Shown: positions 43,593 to 61,338, counted from the first letter of the stretch. The stretch is 64,000 nucleotides of DNA from Pseudomonas marvdashtae (GCF_014268655.2 NZ_JABWQX020000008.1:1-64000), one strand, 5' to 3'. Numbers and translations: made by a program. The notes: generated by a model from the letters alone, not told the origin.

Positions 43593-45059
43593 TTACAGCT
43601 TGTCCCAGGCGCTTTGCCAGGACGCACCGACACCCGGCTCGAAACCGTTCGACGTCGGGCCGTACTGCTTGCAGTAGCCGGACGCCGGGAACGGCTTGCA
43701 TTCGAAGACTTCGTCAGTCTTGGGCTGCAGCACTTTCGTGCCGGCGGTGTAGTCGCTGATACCTTCAGGGAATACGAAGTCGTACTCGATGCCCGCGCCT
43801 TCACCGGTCAGGGTGACCGCCTGGGTATCCTGGCGGGTGGTGCGCCCGTCTTCGGTGGTTCCCACCAGCGTGAGGGTATGGGCGCCAGGGGCACTGCGCA
43901 CGTCCAGGTTCAGGTTGGTGCTGCCTTCAGCCACGGTCTTGCTCACGACACCCACCTGTTTGTTCTTCTCGTCGAACAGCGTGGCTTCGAGGTTCATTCT
44001 GCGGTTTGTCTGCGCGGCGAACACCATGCTCACCCGACCTTTGTCGAGGACGTATTCTGGTTGCAGGGAGGAAATCTCCATGCTGGCGCCAGCGTCTTCC
44101 TGCATGTCCAGTTGCACTTCATAGCGAGTCACACCGCTTTCTTTCTGCGCATACAGGCGGTTGGTGCCCTCGACCGGCGTGATATTGCCGTCATTGTCAC
44201 GAATACCGGCACGAATCACGGAATGGGCGTTGTTGATGGCTTCGGCCAGCTTGAACGACCAGTTTTCAGGCTTGCCTACTTCAGCGTTATCGATACGGAT
44301 CTCTACGCTGTATTCGGTACTTTCACCGCTCGCGGAGAACGCCCGGGCCTTGACCTTGTCACCCATCAGCAATGGGGTCGCTGGGGTAATGCTGCCCACC
44401 GGCTGCCAGCCGCCCGGCAATGCGGCTTCGGCGAGGATGTTCACATCGGCCGGGTCGTAGAACGCGTTGTCGGTATCGCCCACTGTCCAAACGGCCAGGA
44501 TGACGTGATGACCCGACTTGCTGTCGGGAATGACGCAGTTGTGTTTGGCGCCTCCGACCGGGACCTGATTAGCACCCTCCACAGTACAGAACGGCGTGCT
44601 GTCGAACGAGGCACGCTTAAGCGCTTCGTTTGGGTTCCAGCCGTCGTGGGTAATGAAATATTCGTGCTTGGTTGCAGGGTGCACCGCGGTGTATCGCCAT
44701 TGAAAGTCAATGTTGCGGTCCTTGATCTCGGTCAAGTGCCAACGCGTGGCCGATTGCGCATCCAAGGCAGAAAACAATGCGTGACCGCCGCTGGCGATCT
44801 TGCCGTCAACGGGACCTTGCAGCGGCGCCCCACCGACGCCGTTCGGGAAACCCTTGAAAGTTTCACCGGTACTTTGCGGTTCGTATTGCGCGCCACCGCA
44901 ATTTTTGTTGTCACCTTTCTGGCAGAGCAACGCGCGCGAAGGCGGTACGTCGAGATAACCATGGGCCAGCACATCTTGAGACGTCATCATGGTTGACAAA
45001 AGAACTAAGGAGGTAGTGCACCCCGTTAATACCTTGCTCTTGTTAAAGTTATTTTTCAT
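43593..45059 (-). CDS. GbpA-like chitin-active lytic polysaccharide monooxygenase (AA10)
   Basis: A 488-residue secreted protein. The Sec signal peptide ends LAHGYL, leaving His33 as the mature N-terminus, and with His127 (TAVHPATKHEYF) it forms the copper histidine brace of AA10 LPMOs. Next come GbpA-like domains 2 and 3 (about 225-430). The C-terminus, with CKPFPASGYCKQYG, resembles a small chitin-binding module (CBM73/CBM5 type). It oxidatively cleaves chitin or binds it for attachment. It sits just upstream of gspC on the same strand and is the most likely T2SS cargo; it is also like V. cholerae GbpA, itself a T2SS substrate. Confidence 0.93.
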   Translation of the reverse strand: MKNNFNKSKVLTGCTTSLVLLSTMMTSQDVLAHGYLDVPPSRALLCQKGDNKNCGGAQYEPQSTGETFKGFPNGVGGAPLQGPVDGKIASGGHALFSALDAQSATRWHLTEIKDRNIDFQWRYTAVHPATKHEYFITHDGWNPNEALKRASFDSTPFCTVEGANQVPVGGAKHNCVIPDSKSGHHVILAVWTVGDTDNAFYDPADVNILAEAALPGGWQPVGSITPATPLLMGDKVKARAFSASGESTEYSVEIRIDNAEVGKPENWSFKLAEAINNAHSVIRAGIRDNDGNITPVEGTNRLYAQKESGVTRYEVQLDMQEDAGASMEISSLQPEYVLDKGRVSMVFAAQTNRRMNLEATLFDEKNKQVGVVSKTVAEGSTNLNLDVRSAPGAHTLTLVGTTEDGRTTRQDTQAVTLTGEGAGIEYDFVFPEGISDYTAGTKVLQPKTDEVFECKPFPASGYCKQYGPTSNGFEPGVGASWQSAWDKL

Positions 45060-45393
45060 ATAAGTTCCAGACTATTCATCGAAATGAAAGACGTATTACC
45101 GCCCCTTGCAAAGGCGCACCAGACGGCTCAGCGCCAAACCTCGCAAGTGCCAGAAACCTTATAGAAAGTTAACCGATTCCTATGTAGGACAAATCTCTCA
45201 ACATGGAAGGAACGATCTCTGAATCGATTTCCCTTACATAATTAAAGAAATATCGTACAAGCAGATATCGCCATAAAACAAACAACTAAACGCTTCTAAA
45301 CGATCGGCTGGTCTATATCGAACTGTTAAACATCCAGACATTAAAAAGCCTGTCCGGCACGGGTCCGGACAGGCTGGGTAACAGGGGCAGCAA
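45060..45393. other. 334-base intergenic region upstream of the LPMO gene
   Basis: An A/T-rich region with no gene, containing the leftward promoter of the LPMO gene and, at its other end, the hemE terminator (45341-45375). A TATAAG near 45160 on the minus strand could be a -10 box, but no well-spaced -35 was found. Confidence 0.5.
45341..45375 (-). terminator. intrinsic terminator of hemE
   Basis: On the minus strand AGCCTGTCCGG, a seven-base loop and CCGGACAGGCT form a perfect 11-bp stem followed by TTTTAA, 19 bases past the hemE stop. Confidence 0.9.
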
Positions 45394-46461
45394 TCAGACG
45401 TGATATTGCGCCGACAACTCGTGCACCGCTCGCAGGAAGGCGCCGGCATGTTCCGGATCGACCTCAGGGGTGATGCCGTGGCCGAGATTGAACACATGGC
45501 CACTGCCCTTGCCGTAACTGGCGAGGATGCGTCCGACTTCAGCGCGGATGGCTTCAGGCTTGGCGTAGAGCACGGTCGGGTCCATGTTGCCTTGCAGGGC
45601 GACCTTGTGGCCGACACGCTCGCGGGCGTTGCCAATGTCGCAGGTCCAGTCCAGACCCAGGGCGTCGGCGCCTGCATCGGCGATGCTTTCCAGCCACAGG
45701 CCGCCGTTCTTGGTGAACAGGATCACTGGGACTTTGCGACCTTCGTGCTCGCGGATCAGGCCGCTGACGATCTTGCGCATGTAGGCCAGGGAAAACTCCT
45801 GATACGCCGCTGCCGACAGGTTGCCGCCCCAGGTATCGAAGATCTGCACCGCTTGCGCGCCAGCCAGGATCTGGCCGTTGAGGTAGGACGTGACCGACTG
45901 GGCCAGCTTGTCCAGCAACAGGTGCATGGCTTGGGGGTTGTCGTAGAGCATCGCCTTGGTCTTGCGGAAGTCTTTCGACGATCCGCCTTCGACCATGTAG
46001 GTCGCGAGCGTCCACGGGCTGCCGGAGAAACCGATCAGCGGCACGCGACCGTTGAGTTCCCGGCGAATGGTACTGACCGCGTCCATGACATAGCCCAGGT
46101 CTTTCTGCGGATCCGGAATCGGCAAGGCCTCGATATCGGCCAGGGTGCTGACGACTTTCTTGAAGCGCGGGCCTTCGCCGGTCTCGAAGTACAGGCCTTG
46201 GCCCATGGCGTCGGGGATGGTGAGGATGTCGGAGAACAGGATCGCCGCGTCCAGCTGCGGGTAGCGATCCAGCGGCTGCATCGTGACTTCGCAGGCGAAC
46301 TGCGGATTCATGCACAAGCTCATGAAGTCACCGGCCTTGGCGCGGCTGGCACGGTACTCCGGCAGGTAGCGACCGGCCTGACGCATCATCCATACCGGGG
46401 TGACGTCTACAGGTTGCTTGAGCAGGGCGCGAAGGAAACGGTCGTTCTTCAGGGCAGTCAT
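45394..46461 (-). CDS. hemE: uroporphyrinogen decarboxylase
   Basis: A 355-residue cytoplasmic TIM-barrel enzyme that decarboxylates the four acetate side chains of uroporphyrinogen III to give coproporphyrinogen III in heme synthesis. Family motifs: [16 protein letters not shown] near residues 22-37 (substrate-binding Arg residues), the catalytic Asp in [16 protein letters not shown], and [16 protein letters not shown]. Length is normal. It lies 200 bases after gltD and has its own strong terminator. Confidence 0.98.
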   Translation of the reverse strand: MTALKNDRFLRALLKQPVDVTPVWMMRQAGRYLPEYRASRAKAGDFMSLCMNPQFACEVTMQPLDRYPQLDAAILFSDILTIPDAMGQGLYFETGEGPRFKKVVSTLADIEALPIPDPQKDLGYVMDAVSTIRRELNGRVPLIGFSGSPWTLATYMVEGGSSKDFRKTKAMLYDNPQAMHLLLDKLAQSVTSYLNGQILAGAQAVQIFDTWGGNLSAAAYQEFSLAYMRKIVSGLIREHEGRKVPVILFTKNGGLWLESIADAGADALGLDWTCDIGNARERVGHKVALQGNMDPTVLYAKPEAIRAEVGRILASYGKGSGHVFNLGHGITPEVDPEHAGAFLRAVHELSAQYHV

Positions 46462-46577
46462 GTCGGCATCCGGAAAAAAAGTGCGGGCATTTTCTCAGAG
46501 CGCGACGTAAAAGGCACGGCAAGTGCCGTGCCTTTTATCTATCGAGGCAATTTGTCGCGGTTTGGCTGCTCCTCATT

Positions 46578-46656
46578 GATCGTTCCCCACGCTCTGCGTG
46601 CCCCTGGAACGCGGAGCGTCCCTTGAGGCATTCCCACGCAAAGCGTGGGAACGATC
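46578..46656. repeat. dispersed intergenic repeat with inverted ends
   Basis: The ends GATCGTTCCC and GGGAACGATC are inverted, and the inside holds the phrases CACGCTCTGCGTG, GGAACGCGGAGCG and GCATTCCCACGC, familiar from a short intergenic element repeated in many Pseudomonas genomes. It lies between gltD and hemE and could form long hairpins, perhaps acting as the gltD terminator. Confidence 0.75.
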
Positions 46657-46664
46657 TACAGCGG

Positions 46665-52565
<5,901 letters not shown>

Positions 52566-52915
52566 AGACACTTTCTCACCAGGCTGCCTCTTATCGAGGC
52601 AAATTTCTTTTCAATTCAGCCAGTTGCGTGCCGCGCCGAACGTACGCCAGCTTTGCGGGGGCAAAAGGGAGGTCATTGTACACACCGTCACAGAGGCTCA
52701 CAAATTTGACGACGAACTGTCGCAAATCCATGTCGCATTTGTGAAAGGTTTAAAGCTATATGCTGTGCTAGTCAAAACTTTTTTGGGTTCGACCGCTACG
52801 ACTCAAACGCTACTGTGACGCAGACACCACAAGGCGCGCGGCCTGAAAGGTCGCTCGCCGTTGCGGAAATTTTGAGGTTGCCGGGAGAGGCGGCCTGGGT
52901 AAGGCCGCCGAATCA
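52566..52915. other. 350-base region upstream of gltB
   Basis: It contains the candidate gltB promoter and, near 52889-52909, a GGCGGCCT/AGGCCGCC hairpin just after the stop of the SPOR gene, which may end that transcript although no T run follows. No gene was seen. Confidence 0.55.
52747..52775 (-). promoter_or_regulatory. candidate promoter of gltBD
   Basis: On the minus strand TTGACT (52775-52770) is followed after 17 bases by TAAACC (52752-52747), a strong -35 with a weak -10; an alternative -10 TTTAAA overlaps at 15-base spacing. Found by eye. Confidence 0.3.
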
Positions 52916-54490
52916 TCAGCGAGTTGCTGCCAGTTCCTGTTGGACGCTGGCGACAGTGCGAGGCCAAGGTTTACCAGCCTGAACCTTCGCTGGCAAGGCC
53001 TTGATGGCGGAAACGGCTGCGTCACGGTTGGCAAAGCTGCCGTAGGTGATGACGTAAAGCGGCTTGCCGTTGAGCACTTTCTTGAAATAACGGTACTCGC
53101 CGCCCTGCTCCTTGACGAAACTCTGCGCAGCAGTTTCGGAGCTGGTGCCGAGGATCTGCACCACGTAGTTGCCCGGCGCCTGGCCGGCATACCAGCTACC
53201 GCCCGCGGCCTTGGCCGGGGTGGCGGCAGGCTTGGCCGCTGGGGCCGGCTTGGTGGCAGGCGCTGGAACCGGAGCAGGCTTGGCGGTCGCCAACTGGGTC
53301 GGCGCCGGAGTCGGCTTGGCGGGAGCTGGGGTCGGCGCCGGACCGGCAGGCACACCGGCAGGTGGCGCGGTGGTGGTCACGGTAGGTGGTACGTCGCTGG
53401 TGTCTTCGATCGGCGGCGGTGCGCCGTCGTCGCCTTCGGTAATTCCGCCAGCCGCTTCAGCCAGGGGACCGCGCATGACCGGCTGTGACTGCCCGACCAG
53501 CGGCAGCGGCATTGGCTGCGTGTTGCCGGCAAATTCCACCGCCGGGGCGCCGGCACCTGCGTTGGGTTGCGGCGTGCCCTGACCGAGAGGCAGCTGTGCC
53601 TGTTCGTTGGCAGGTGCGCCGGTGGTGGGTGCCTTGTTGCGACCTGGCATCAGCCAGGCGGCAGCGACCGCGACCACGACCACGGCGGAAATCGCCAATA
53701 CGTGTTTCTTCGGCATGTTGAACCCCATACTTGGACGCTTCACCGCTGAGCGGCTGGCGATCATGATTTCGATCAGAGCATCTCGAGCCACCTGGTTGAT
53801 GTTGCCAGGCCAGCCGTCGGAGCTTTCGTGAATCTCAGAGATCTGATCCGCGGTGAAAAGTTCGATACCCCGGCCCGCACCCTCAAGACGCTGCGCCAGG
53901 TATTCGCGTGTTTCTTCCTCGGTGTAGGGCGCCAGTTCGATGACGTGGAAACGCTCTTCCTCAAGTTCCAGTTGGTCTAGAACTGCGATCAACGACGACT
54001 CGCCAAACAGGAACACGTGAGGGCGTCCTTCCGGTGCACCGGCGGCGAGGGCCAGCAAGGCTTCCAAGGCAGATTCGTCGAGTTGTTCGGCATCATCCAC
54101 CAGGAGATAGACTTCCTGACCGGTCAGCGCCAATTGCACGATCTGGTCGAGAATTGCGCCAATCTCCGCCTGGGCGACATTCAGCGCCTGGGCCACTTGA
54201 CGCAACACACCCGCCGCATCGCCCGCGCCACGGGCCGACACCACCACGCTTTGCACCGACTGTTTGTTGGTACTGGCCACCAGCGCTTGGCGCAGCAACG
54301 TCTTGCCGCTGCCCTGGGGGCCGGTGACGACCAACAGCAACTGGCTGTAGCGCGCCAAGTGGTGCAACTGGCCCAGCACCGGCTTGCGTTGGGCCGGGAA
54401 GAACTTGAAGCCTGGGACCCGAGGAGCAAATGGGTCATGACTTAACTGGAAGTGGCCGAGGAAAGCCTCGTCGGCATGCAAACTAGTCAT
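52916..54490 (-). CDS. AAA ATPase with SPOR domain (DamX-like)
   Basis: A 524-residue bitopic protein: an N-terminal AAA/ExeA-type ATPase with Walker A GPQGSGKT near residue 57 and Walker B VYLLVDDAEQL, a single helix (VLAISAVVVVAVAAAWLM, about 265-282), a long Pro/Ala/Thr-rich linker, and a C-terminal SPOR domain (GNYVVQILGTSSETAAQSFV). SPOR domains bind denuded glycan strands at the septum. This matches the DamX-like gene that follows aroB in gammaproteobacteria. It starts 11 bases after aroB in the same operon. Confidence 0.93.
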   Translation of the reverse strand: MTSLHADEAFLGHFQLSHDPFAPRVPGFKFFPAQRKPVLGQLHHLARYSQLLLVVTGPQGSGKTLLRQALVASTNKQSVQSVVVSARGAGDAAGVLRQVAQALNVAQAEIGAILDQIVQLALTGQEVYLLVDDAEQLDESALEALLALAAGAPEGRPHVFLFGESSLIAVLDQLELEEERFHVIELAPYTEEETREYLAQRLEGAGRGIELFTADQISEIHESSDGWPGNINQVARDALIEIMIASRSAVKRPSMGFNMPKKHVLAISAVVVVAVAAAWLMPGRNKAPTTGAPANEQAQLPLGQGTPQPNAGAGAPAVEFAGNTQPMPLPLVGQSQPVMRGPLAEAAGGITEGDDGAPPPIEDTSDVPPTVTTTAPPAGVPAGPAPTPAPAKPTPAPTQLATAKPAPVPAPATKPAPAAKPAATPAKAAGGSWYAGQAPGNYVVQILGTSSETAAQSFVKEQGGEYRYFKKVLNGKPLYVITYGSFANRDAAVSAIKALPAKVQAGKPWPRTVASVQQELAATR

Positions 54491-54500
54491 CGAAATCTTC

Positions 54501-55601
54501 TTAACCTTTAAGCTGAGCCAGGGCGCGGTAGTCCGCTCCCAGCGTGGCCTGTAGAACCTCTTTCGGATAATCGTCGGTCACCACCGCTTCGCCCATGTGG
54601 CGCAGCAGCACCAGACGCAGACGACCGTCGATCACTTTTTTGTCGATTGCCATGTGTTCAAGGAAATCCGCCTCGGTCATTTCTTCGGGCGGAACGACCG
54701 GCAGCCCGGCGCGCTGGAACAGGCGAATTCCACGATCACGCTCCTGCTCGCTGATCCAGCCCAGGCGCGCAGACATCTCCAGGGCCATGACCGTCCCCGC
54801 GGCAACGGCCTCGCCATGCAGCCAGACGCCATAACCCATATGGGTTTCGATGGCGTGGCCGAAGGTGTGGCCCAGGTTGAGCGTGGCACGCACGCCCGAC
54901 TCGCGCTCATCGGCGCCAACCACGGCAGCCTTGGCTGCGCAGGAACGCTCGATGGCGTAGGTGAGCGCCGTTTGATCCAGCGCACGCAGGCGATCTACGT
55001 TGTCTTCGAGCCAACCCAGGAATGGCTCGTCGCAGATCAGCCCGTACTTGATGACTTCCGCCAACCCGGCAGACAGCTCGCGCGCCGGCAAGGACTTGAG
55101 CGTGGCGGTGTCGATCAGCACCACGTTGGGCTGATAGAACGCACCCACCATGTTCTTGCCCAGCGGATGGTTGATCCCGGTCTTGCCTCCGACCGACGAG
55201 TCGACCTGGGAAAGCAGCGTGGTTGGAATCTGGATGAAATCCACACCGCGCTGATAACACGCCGCGGCAAAACCCGCCATGTCACCGATCACGCCGCCAC
55301 CCAGGGCGACCACGGTGGTGCGGCGATCATGCCGCGCGGTCAGCAGCCCGTCGAAAATCAATTGCAGGGTTTCCCACGTCTTGAAGGCCTCACCGTCAGG
55401 CAACACGACGGAAATGACCGAATAAGCCGACAGGCTGCGAGTCAGGCGTTCCAGATACAAAGGGGCGACGGTTTCATTGGTGATGATTGCCACTTGCCGC
55501 CCAGCGATGTGCGGCGCCAGCAGTTCTGGCTGGTCCAGCAAGCCTTCGCCAATGTGAATCGGGTAGCTGCGCTCGCCCAGATCGACCTTAAGTGTCTGCA
55601 T
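54501..55601 (-). CDS. aroB: 3-dehydroquinate synthase
   Basis: A 366-residue NAD- and metal-dependent enzyme converting DAHP to 3-dehydroquinate, step two of the shikimate pathway. NAD-binding [19 protein letters not shown] and [18 protein letters not shown] are near residues 100-150, and zinc ligands include Glu in [11 protein letters not shown] and His in [14 protein letters not shown] 55601 gives the family start [14 protein letters not shown]. It lies between aroK and the SPOR gene as in other gammaproteobacteria. Confidence 0.98.
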   Translation of the reverse strand: MQTLKVDLGERSYPIHIGEGLLDQPELLAPHIAGRQVAIITNETVAPLYLERLTRSLSAYSVISVVLPDGEAFKTWETLQLIFDGLLTARHDRRTTVVALGGGVIGDMAGFAAACYQRGVDFIQIPTTLLSQVDSSVGGKTGINHPLGKNMVGAFYQPNVVLIDTATLKSLPARELSAGLAEVIKYGLICDEPFLGWLEDNVDRLRALDQTALTYAIERSCAAKAAVVGADERESGVRATLNLGHTFGHAIETHMGYGVWLHGEAVAAGTVMALEMSARLGWISEQERDRGIRLFQRAGLPVVPPEEMTEADFLEHMAIDKKVIDGRLRLVLLRHMGEAVVTDDYPKEVLQATLGADYRALAQLKG

Positions 55602-55749
55602 GTGTCCCCACAGTGAAGATGAAATCAGGCGTCCTGCCTGCAATTAACGAAAGTCCGTGGTGCCTGCCATGACGCCAGTTAATGGCCATCCGCCACGCCC
55701 CAGTCGGGCTTGGACGGGATGCCGAGGATAGCGCATTTCGCGCGGCGCA

Positions 55750-56268
55750 TTAACGGGGGGGCAATTGTTGCAGGCGCTCCAGAATTTCCAGCACCACCAT
55801 CCGCGGCGGACGCTCATCGGTTTCGATGACCAGATCGGCTATTTCCCGATACAGCGGGTCACGCACCTCCAGCAGGTCCCGCAGGGTCCTGGCCGGGTCG
55901 GCGGTACGCAACAGCGGGCGGTTGCGATCACGGGCGGTGCGGCCGACCTGCTGTTCGACGGATGCATGCAGATAGACCACCCGTCCGCCGGCATGCAGCG
56001 CCCGACGATTGGCTTCGCGCATCACCGCGCCGCCGCCGGTGGCCAGCACCACACCCTCGAAACCACACAGCTCGGCGATCATCGCCTGCTCGCGGTCGCG
56101 AAAGCCCGGCTCGCCTTCCTTATCGAAGATCCACGGGATATTGGCACCCGTGCGCAATTCAATTTCCTTGTCGGAATCTTTGAATGGCAGGCGCAGCTCT
56201 TTGGCCAGCAGACGACCGATGGTGCTTTTTCCAGCCCCCATCGGTCCAACAAGAATCAAATTTCGCAC
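55750..56268 (-). CDS. aroK: shikimate kinase
   Basis: A 172-residue P-loop kinase that phosphorylates shikimate with ATP. Walker A is [12 protein letters not shown] at residues 8-19, with the shikimate-binding DSDKEIE, the FRDRE Arg and the GGGAVMR motif near 80-86. It starts four bases after pilQ, so the pilus operon probably runs into aroK, and is followed after about 150 bases by aroB. Confidence 0.97.
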   Translation of the reverse strand: MRNLILVGPMGAGKSTIGRLLAKELRLPFKDSDKEIELRTGANIPWIFDKEGEPGFRDREQAMIAELCGFEGVVLATGGGAVMREANRRALHAGGRVVYLHASVEQQVGRTARDRNRPLLRTADPARTLRDLLEVRDPLYREIADLVIETDERPPRMVVLEILERLQQLPPR

Positions 56269-56272
56269 AGAA

Positions 56273-58345
56273 TCAACGACTCACAGCAATCGCCTGGTTG
56301 TTCATGATACGCGGAGTGAGAAACACCAGCAGCTCGGATTTTTTCTCCGAAACCACATCACGCCGGAAAAGGCGGCCAAGATACGGCACATCGCCAAGAA
56401 ATGGCACCTTATCTACGACCTTGCTCTGAGTATTTGAGAAAACCCCGCCAATCACAATGGTCTCGCCATCATTGACCAGGACCTTGGCGTTGACTTCGTT
56501 TTTCTTGATCGGCGGCACATCCTGCACCATGTTCAAGTAGTCCGGCTCATCCTTGGTGACCTTGACCTCCATGATGATGCGGTTGTCCGGAGTGATTTGC
56601 GGGGTCACCTCCAGCGACAGCGCGGCTTCCTTGAACGACACCGAGGTGGCGCCGCTGGAGCTGGCTTCCTGGTAGGGAATTTCGGTGCCCTTGAGGATTT
56701 TCGCGGTCTCCTTGTCGGAGGTCACCACTTTGGGCTGGGAGACGATTTCCCCATTGCCGGTCTTTTCCATGGCCGTCAGCTCCAGATCCAGCAGCACGTT
56801 GTCGGTGATGAACGCGATACCGATTCCCGACGTATTGCCTGACGCGCCCAGGTCGACGAACGGCTGGTTGGTGCTGGTGCTGCCCGGCGTGCCAATGGTG
56901 GTGGAGTCCCCGGTGGAGACGCCGGACGAATTCCAGTTGCCCTTGTTCTGGATCGAGCCGCCCCAACGCACGCCCAGGCTTTTGTCGTAATCGACGTTGG
57001 CCTCGACGATTCGCGCCTCGATCATCACCTGGCGCACCGGGATATCCAGTTGCGCCACGATCCGGCGCAGCTCGTCGAGTCGGTCCTGGGTCTGGTAGGC
57101 AATAATGTTGTTGGTCCGCTCATCGACCGTGATCGTGCCCCGCTCGTCCGCCTTCGCCTCGGCACTGGTGACCGACTGGAACAGCTTGGCAATGTCGGCC
57201 GCCTTCGCATAGTTGACCTGCAACAGCTCGCGCCGCAGCGGCGCCAGGTCGGCAATCTGCTTCTGGGATTCCAGCTCCTGGCGCTCGCGTGCCGCAATCT
57301 CATCCGCCGGCGCCACCAGCAGCACATTTCCAACCATGCGCTTGTCCAGCCCCTTGGTCTTGAGCACAAGGTCCAACGCTTGGTCCCAAGGTACGTTCTG
57401 CAAGCGCAGTGTGATCCCGCCCTGCACCGTGTCGCTGGCCACCAGGTTCAGATTGGTGAAGTCGGCGATCAACTGCAGCACCGAGCGCACTTCAATGTCC
57501 TGGAAGTTGAGGGACAACTTTTCGCCGTTATAGGCGGCACGATCGGTGTTGCGTTTTTGCAGGTCCTCGACGCTCATTGGCCGGACACTGACGGTCAGCT
57601 TGTTGTCGGTCTGGTAGGTCGAATAGTCGAACGTGCCGCTGGGCTCGATGCTGATGGTGGCGCGATCGGCGCCAGCGCTGGCATTGACGAATTGCACCGG
57701 GGTGGCGAAGTCCTTGACGTCCAGGCGCACCCGTAACGGTTCGGGCAATTGCGTCCTGGCAAAATTGAGGATGATCTTGCCTTCGCGCTCCTGGATGTCG
57801 GGAGCGATGGAAGGGTCCGACAGGTCGATCACTACATTGCCTTCACCCTGGGTGCCACGCTGGAAATCCACCCCCCTGATGGCTTTGCCCAGCGAGGCGC
57901 TGGGCCTGGCGGGCGCAGGGCTGGCGATTGCCGGGCGCGGGGGCTGCGTGGAGGTCCTGGCAGCCGCGCCCTTGCCGACCACCACGAACAGGTTGTTACC
58001 CTCGATTCGCGTGTCATAAGGCGCCAATTGCGTAAGGCCGATGATCAACCGGGTTCGCTCACCCGCCTCTACCACCGTGGCGCTGCGCGCGTTGCCTGCG
58101 CCAAGGTCACGGCTCTTGCTGGTTAATTGACTGGTCACGCCGGGCAGGTCCAGCGCGATACGGGCCGGTTGTTCGGTGGTATAGCCTCGCGGCGTCGGTG
58201 GTGGCCCGTCGAAGGCAAGCTTCAGCTCGATACGGTCACCCGGCAACGTCGCGACATCGAGCGTCTTCAGGCTGGCCCCATGAACCGTCGGCGACAGCAG
58301 CGCTATCCATAGCGAAATACCGAGGGCTGGAAAAATCCTGTTCAT
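56273..58345 (-). CDS. pilQ: type IV pilus secretin PilQ
   Basis: A 690-residue outer-membrane secretin with signal peptide ([20 protein letters not shown]), two AMIN peptidoglycan-binding domains (about 25-130 and 155-265), N0 and N1 domains and the secretin core ([39 protein letters not shown]). It is the pore for type IVa pili. It ends four bases before aroK and follows pilP by 13 bases. Confidence 0.97.
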   Translation of the reverse strand: MNRIFPALGISLWIALLSPTVHGASLKTLDVATLPGDRIELKLAFDGPPPTPRGYTTEQPARIALDLPGVTSQLTSKSRDLGAGNARSATVVEAGERTRLIIGLTQLAPYDTRIEGNNLFVVVGKGAAARTSTQPPRPAIASPAPARPSASLGKAIRGVDFQRGTQGEGNVVIDLSDPSIAPDIQEREGKIILNFARTQLPEPLRVRLDVKDFATPVQFVNASAGADRATISIEPSGTFDYSTYQTDNKLTVSVRPMSVEDLQKRNTDRAAYNGEKLSLNFQDIEVRSVLQLIADFTNLNLVASDTVQGGITLRLQNVPWDQALDLVLKTKGLDKRMVGNVLLVAPADEIAARERQELESQKQIADLAPLRRELLQVNYAKAADIAKLFQSVTSAEAKADERGTITVDERTNNIIAYQTQDRLDELRRIVAQLDIPVRQVMIEARIVEANVDYDKSLGVRWGGSIQNKGNWNSSGVSTGDSTTIGTPGSTSTNQPFVDLGASGNTSGIGIAFITDNVLLDLELTAMEKTGNGEIVSQPKVVTSDKETAKILKGTEIPYQEASSSGATSVSFKEAALSLEVTPQITPDNRIIMEVKVTKDEPDYLNMVQDVPPIKKNEVNAKVLVNDGETIVIGGVFSNTQSKVVDKVPFLGDVPYLGRLFRRDVVSEKKSELLVFLTPRIMNNQAIAVSR

Positions 58346-58358
58346 TGTTCGAATTCCA

Positions 58359-58886
58359 CTATGAATGCTCTTTCAAAGGAATGGTCCGAGGCCGCTCCAG
58401 CCAGGCACCTTCGCCGTCAGGAACGATTTCGACCACATCGACCTGGGTGGCGCTGATGGCGACGATCCGTCCGTCGTTGCGCCCCAGATAGTCTCCGACC
58501 TTCAACCGATGCACCCCACCCGCGCCGCGCAAGAGCGCAAAGGAGCCACTGGCATTGGAGATCGTCCCGACCATTTCAAACTGTTCGATGTTGAAGCCTT
58601 CCAGGTATTGCTTGGCTCGATTGGGGTCGGGCCGCACGTTGCGCGAGCCCTGTTGCCGGCCGGCCTGGTCCACGCGCACCTGCTGGGAGAATGGGCTACG
58701 CAGATTGGCGGCGCTGTAGGTAAAGGTTTCGTTAGGCCTGAAGGTCGGCGTGGGTTCTATCTTGCCGGGCGGGCGCAGGCGTACCTCGTTCATATAGGCG
58801 TCCAGGTCGCTGAAGCCGTCGCCGTTGTTGCAACCAGCCAACGCGAGTAACCCGGCCAGCAGGCTGATGCGACAGGTCGCCCTCAT
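58359..58886 (-). CDS. pilP: type IV pilus assembly lipoprotein PilP
   Basis: A 175-residue inner-membrane lipoprotein with lipobox LAGC, Cys19. A disordered linker (LRPPGKIEPTPTF) precedes the homology-region domain FEMVGTISNASGSFALLRGAGGVHRLKVGDYLG, which binds PilQ. PilP connects the PilNO subcomplex to the secretin and is the counterpart of GspC. It overlaps pilO by four bases. Confidence 0.96.
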   Translation of the reverse strand: MRATCRISLLAGLLALAGCNNGDGFSDLDAYMNEVRLRPPGKIEPTPTFRPNETFTYSAANLRSPFSQQVRVDQAGRQQGSRNVRPDPNRAKQYLEGFNIEQFEMVGTISNASGSFALLRGAGGVHRLKVGDYLGRNDGRIVAISATQVDVVEIVPDGEGAWLERPRTIPLKEHS

Positions 58887-59506
58887 GGCTGGGCCTCCTG
58901 CTCGTTGTACCGGTAGGTCTTGGCCTGGATGCTCATGCGCAGCTTCGCCCCTGCTTCGGGCTCCATCGGTGCGATTTCGAAATCGTGCAGGGTGACGATC
59001 CGGGGCAACCCGGCCACACCGCTGACGAAAGTCGCCAGGTCATGGTAGCCGCCCGTCACGGTGATCTGGATCGGCAACTCGATGTAGAACGGCTGGGTGA
59101 CTTCCGGCAACAGCTTGATTTCCTCGAACTCCAGGCCGCTGCCCAGGCCCGTGCGGGTGATGTCCTCCAGCAGGCCCGGCACCTCGGTGTCACTGGGCAA
59201 TTGCCGCAACAGCACGCCGAAGGAGGTCTCCATCTGCTTCATCTGTTCGGTGTAGCGCTCCAGGTTCGCCGCCATGTGGGCCTTGCCCGCAAATTGCGCC
59301 TTAAGCGTACTTTCTTCCTCGCGCACCTGCTGCAGCTGGGTTTGCAGGTCGCTCAAAGCAAAGTTATAGCCCAGTCCCAGCACCAGGATGACCAACAGGA
59401 TGCCGGCCAGCCACTTGACCGCCATGGGCCACGAACCGACGTTGTTGGTATCCAGGTCACTGATATCGATCTTGCGCAGCGCGTCCAGCCACTCCCCCGG
59501 CTTCAT
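58883..59506 (-). CDS. pilO: type IV pilus inner-membrane protein PilO
   Basis: A 207-residue bitopic protein with a helix near residues 30-50 (LAGILLVILVLGLGYNFAL), a coiled coil and a ferredoxin-like periplasmic domain (FYIELPIQITVTGGYHDLATFVSGVAGL). It dimerises with PilN to align motor and secretin. It overlaps pilN and pilP by four bases each. Confidence 0.96.
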   Translation of the reverse strand: MKPGEWLDALRKIDISDLDTNNVGSWPMAVKWLAGILLVILVLGLGYNFALSDLQTQLQQVREEESTLKAQFAGKAHMAANLERYTEQMKQMETSFGVLLRQLPSDTEVPGLLEDITRTGLGSGLEFEEIKLLPEVTQPFYIELPIQITVTGGYHDLATFVSGVAGLPRIVTLHDFEIAPMEPEAGAKLRMSIQAKTYRYNEQEAQP

Positions 59507-60068
59507 TGGGCGTCCTCCGCATCGGCCGGGCGGGTCTGGCGAACCGTCAGCTGAAAAACGTTCGCCTGGTCAAGCTGGCCTGCCGTGGTGGCCTTGACTT
59601 CCGTCAGGCTGGGCGCGTCGAACAGGTCCGATGAGTCCAGGTTGCGCATCAGGTCCGAGACGCGGTTGTTGGACTGCGCCGCGCCCTTGATGGAGAGCGT
59701 GCCCTCCTCCATCTTTACCTCGGTGAAATACACGCCGTCCGGCAAGGTCCGCGCCAGCTGGTCGAAAATGCGTGCGCTGACCGGTCGGTTACCCTGCAAG
59801 TCCTGGATGATGCGCATGCGCTCCAGCAGTTGTTGCCGACGAGCCTTGAGCTCGCTGATCTGCTGGATGCGTTCGTCGAGTATCGCAATCTGCTCGGTGA
59901 TGTGGCCATTACGTGCCGTTTGATAGTCGATGGCGCTGTTCAGGTACTGCACCGCAATCAGCGTCAGCCCTACCGCGCCGACCAGCGCCCCCACCAGCGC
60001 CAGTAAAAAGCGTTTGCGACGCTCTTCGCGCAGCTCTTCGCGCCAGGGTAGAAGGTTGATCCGCGCCA

Positions 60069-60069
<1 letters not shown>
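59503..60069 (-). CDS. pilN: type IV pilus inner-membrane protein PilN
   Basis: A 188-residue bitopic protein beginning with the conserved PilM-binding tail ARINLLPWREELR, then one helix (LLALVGALVGAVGLTLIAVQY), a coiled coil and a ferredoxin-like domain. INLLPWRE is diagnostic for PilN. Its ATG overlaps the pilM stop by one base. Confidence 0.97.
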
Positions 60070-61160
<1,091 letters not shown>

Positions 61161-61243
61161 TTACGGACTCTCTAATATGCGTTGCGTTCAATCCCCCCGG
61201 TCCGATGGATGTCCGGATGGCGTTTGCGACGAAAAAAAATGCT

Positions 61244-61249
61244 TATAAT
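61244..61249 (+). promoter_or_regulatory. candidate -10 box of ponA
   Basis: A perfect TATAAT preceded by an A-rich tract and a poor -35 (CGTTTG at 17-base spacing or TTTGCG at 15). It would start transcription near 61256, about 80 bases before the ponA start. Found by eye. Confidence 0.45.
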
Positions 61250-61338
61250 GCCCAGCGTTTTTTTTCGCTTTGTTGCAAGCACGGGTCCTTCCCTGCACCT
61301 GGCGCCTTTTTCATTCTTTGCCTGGATATCCAAAAGCC

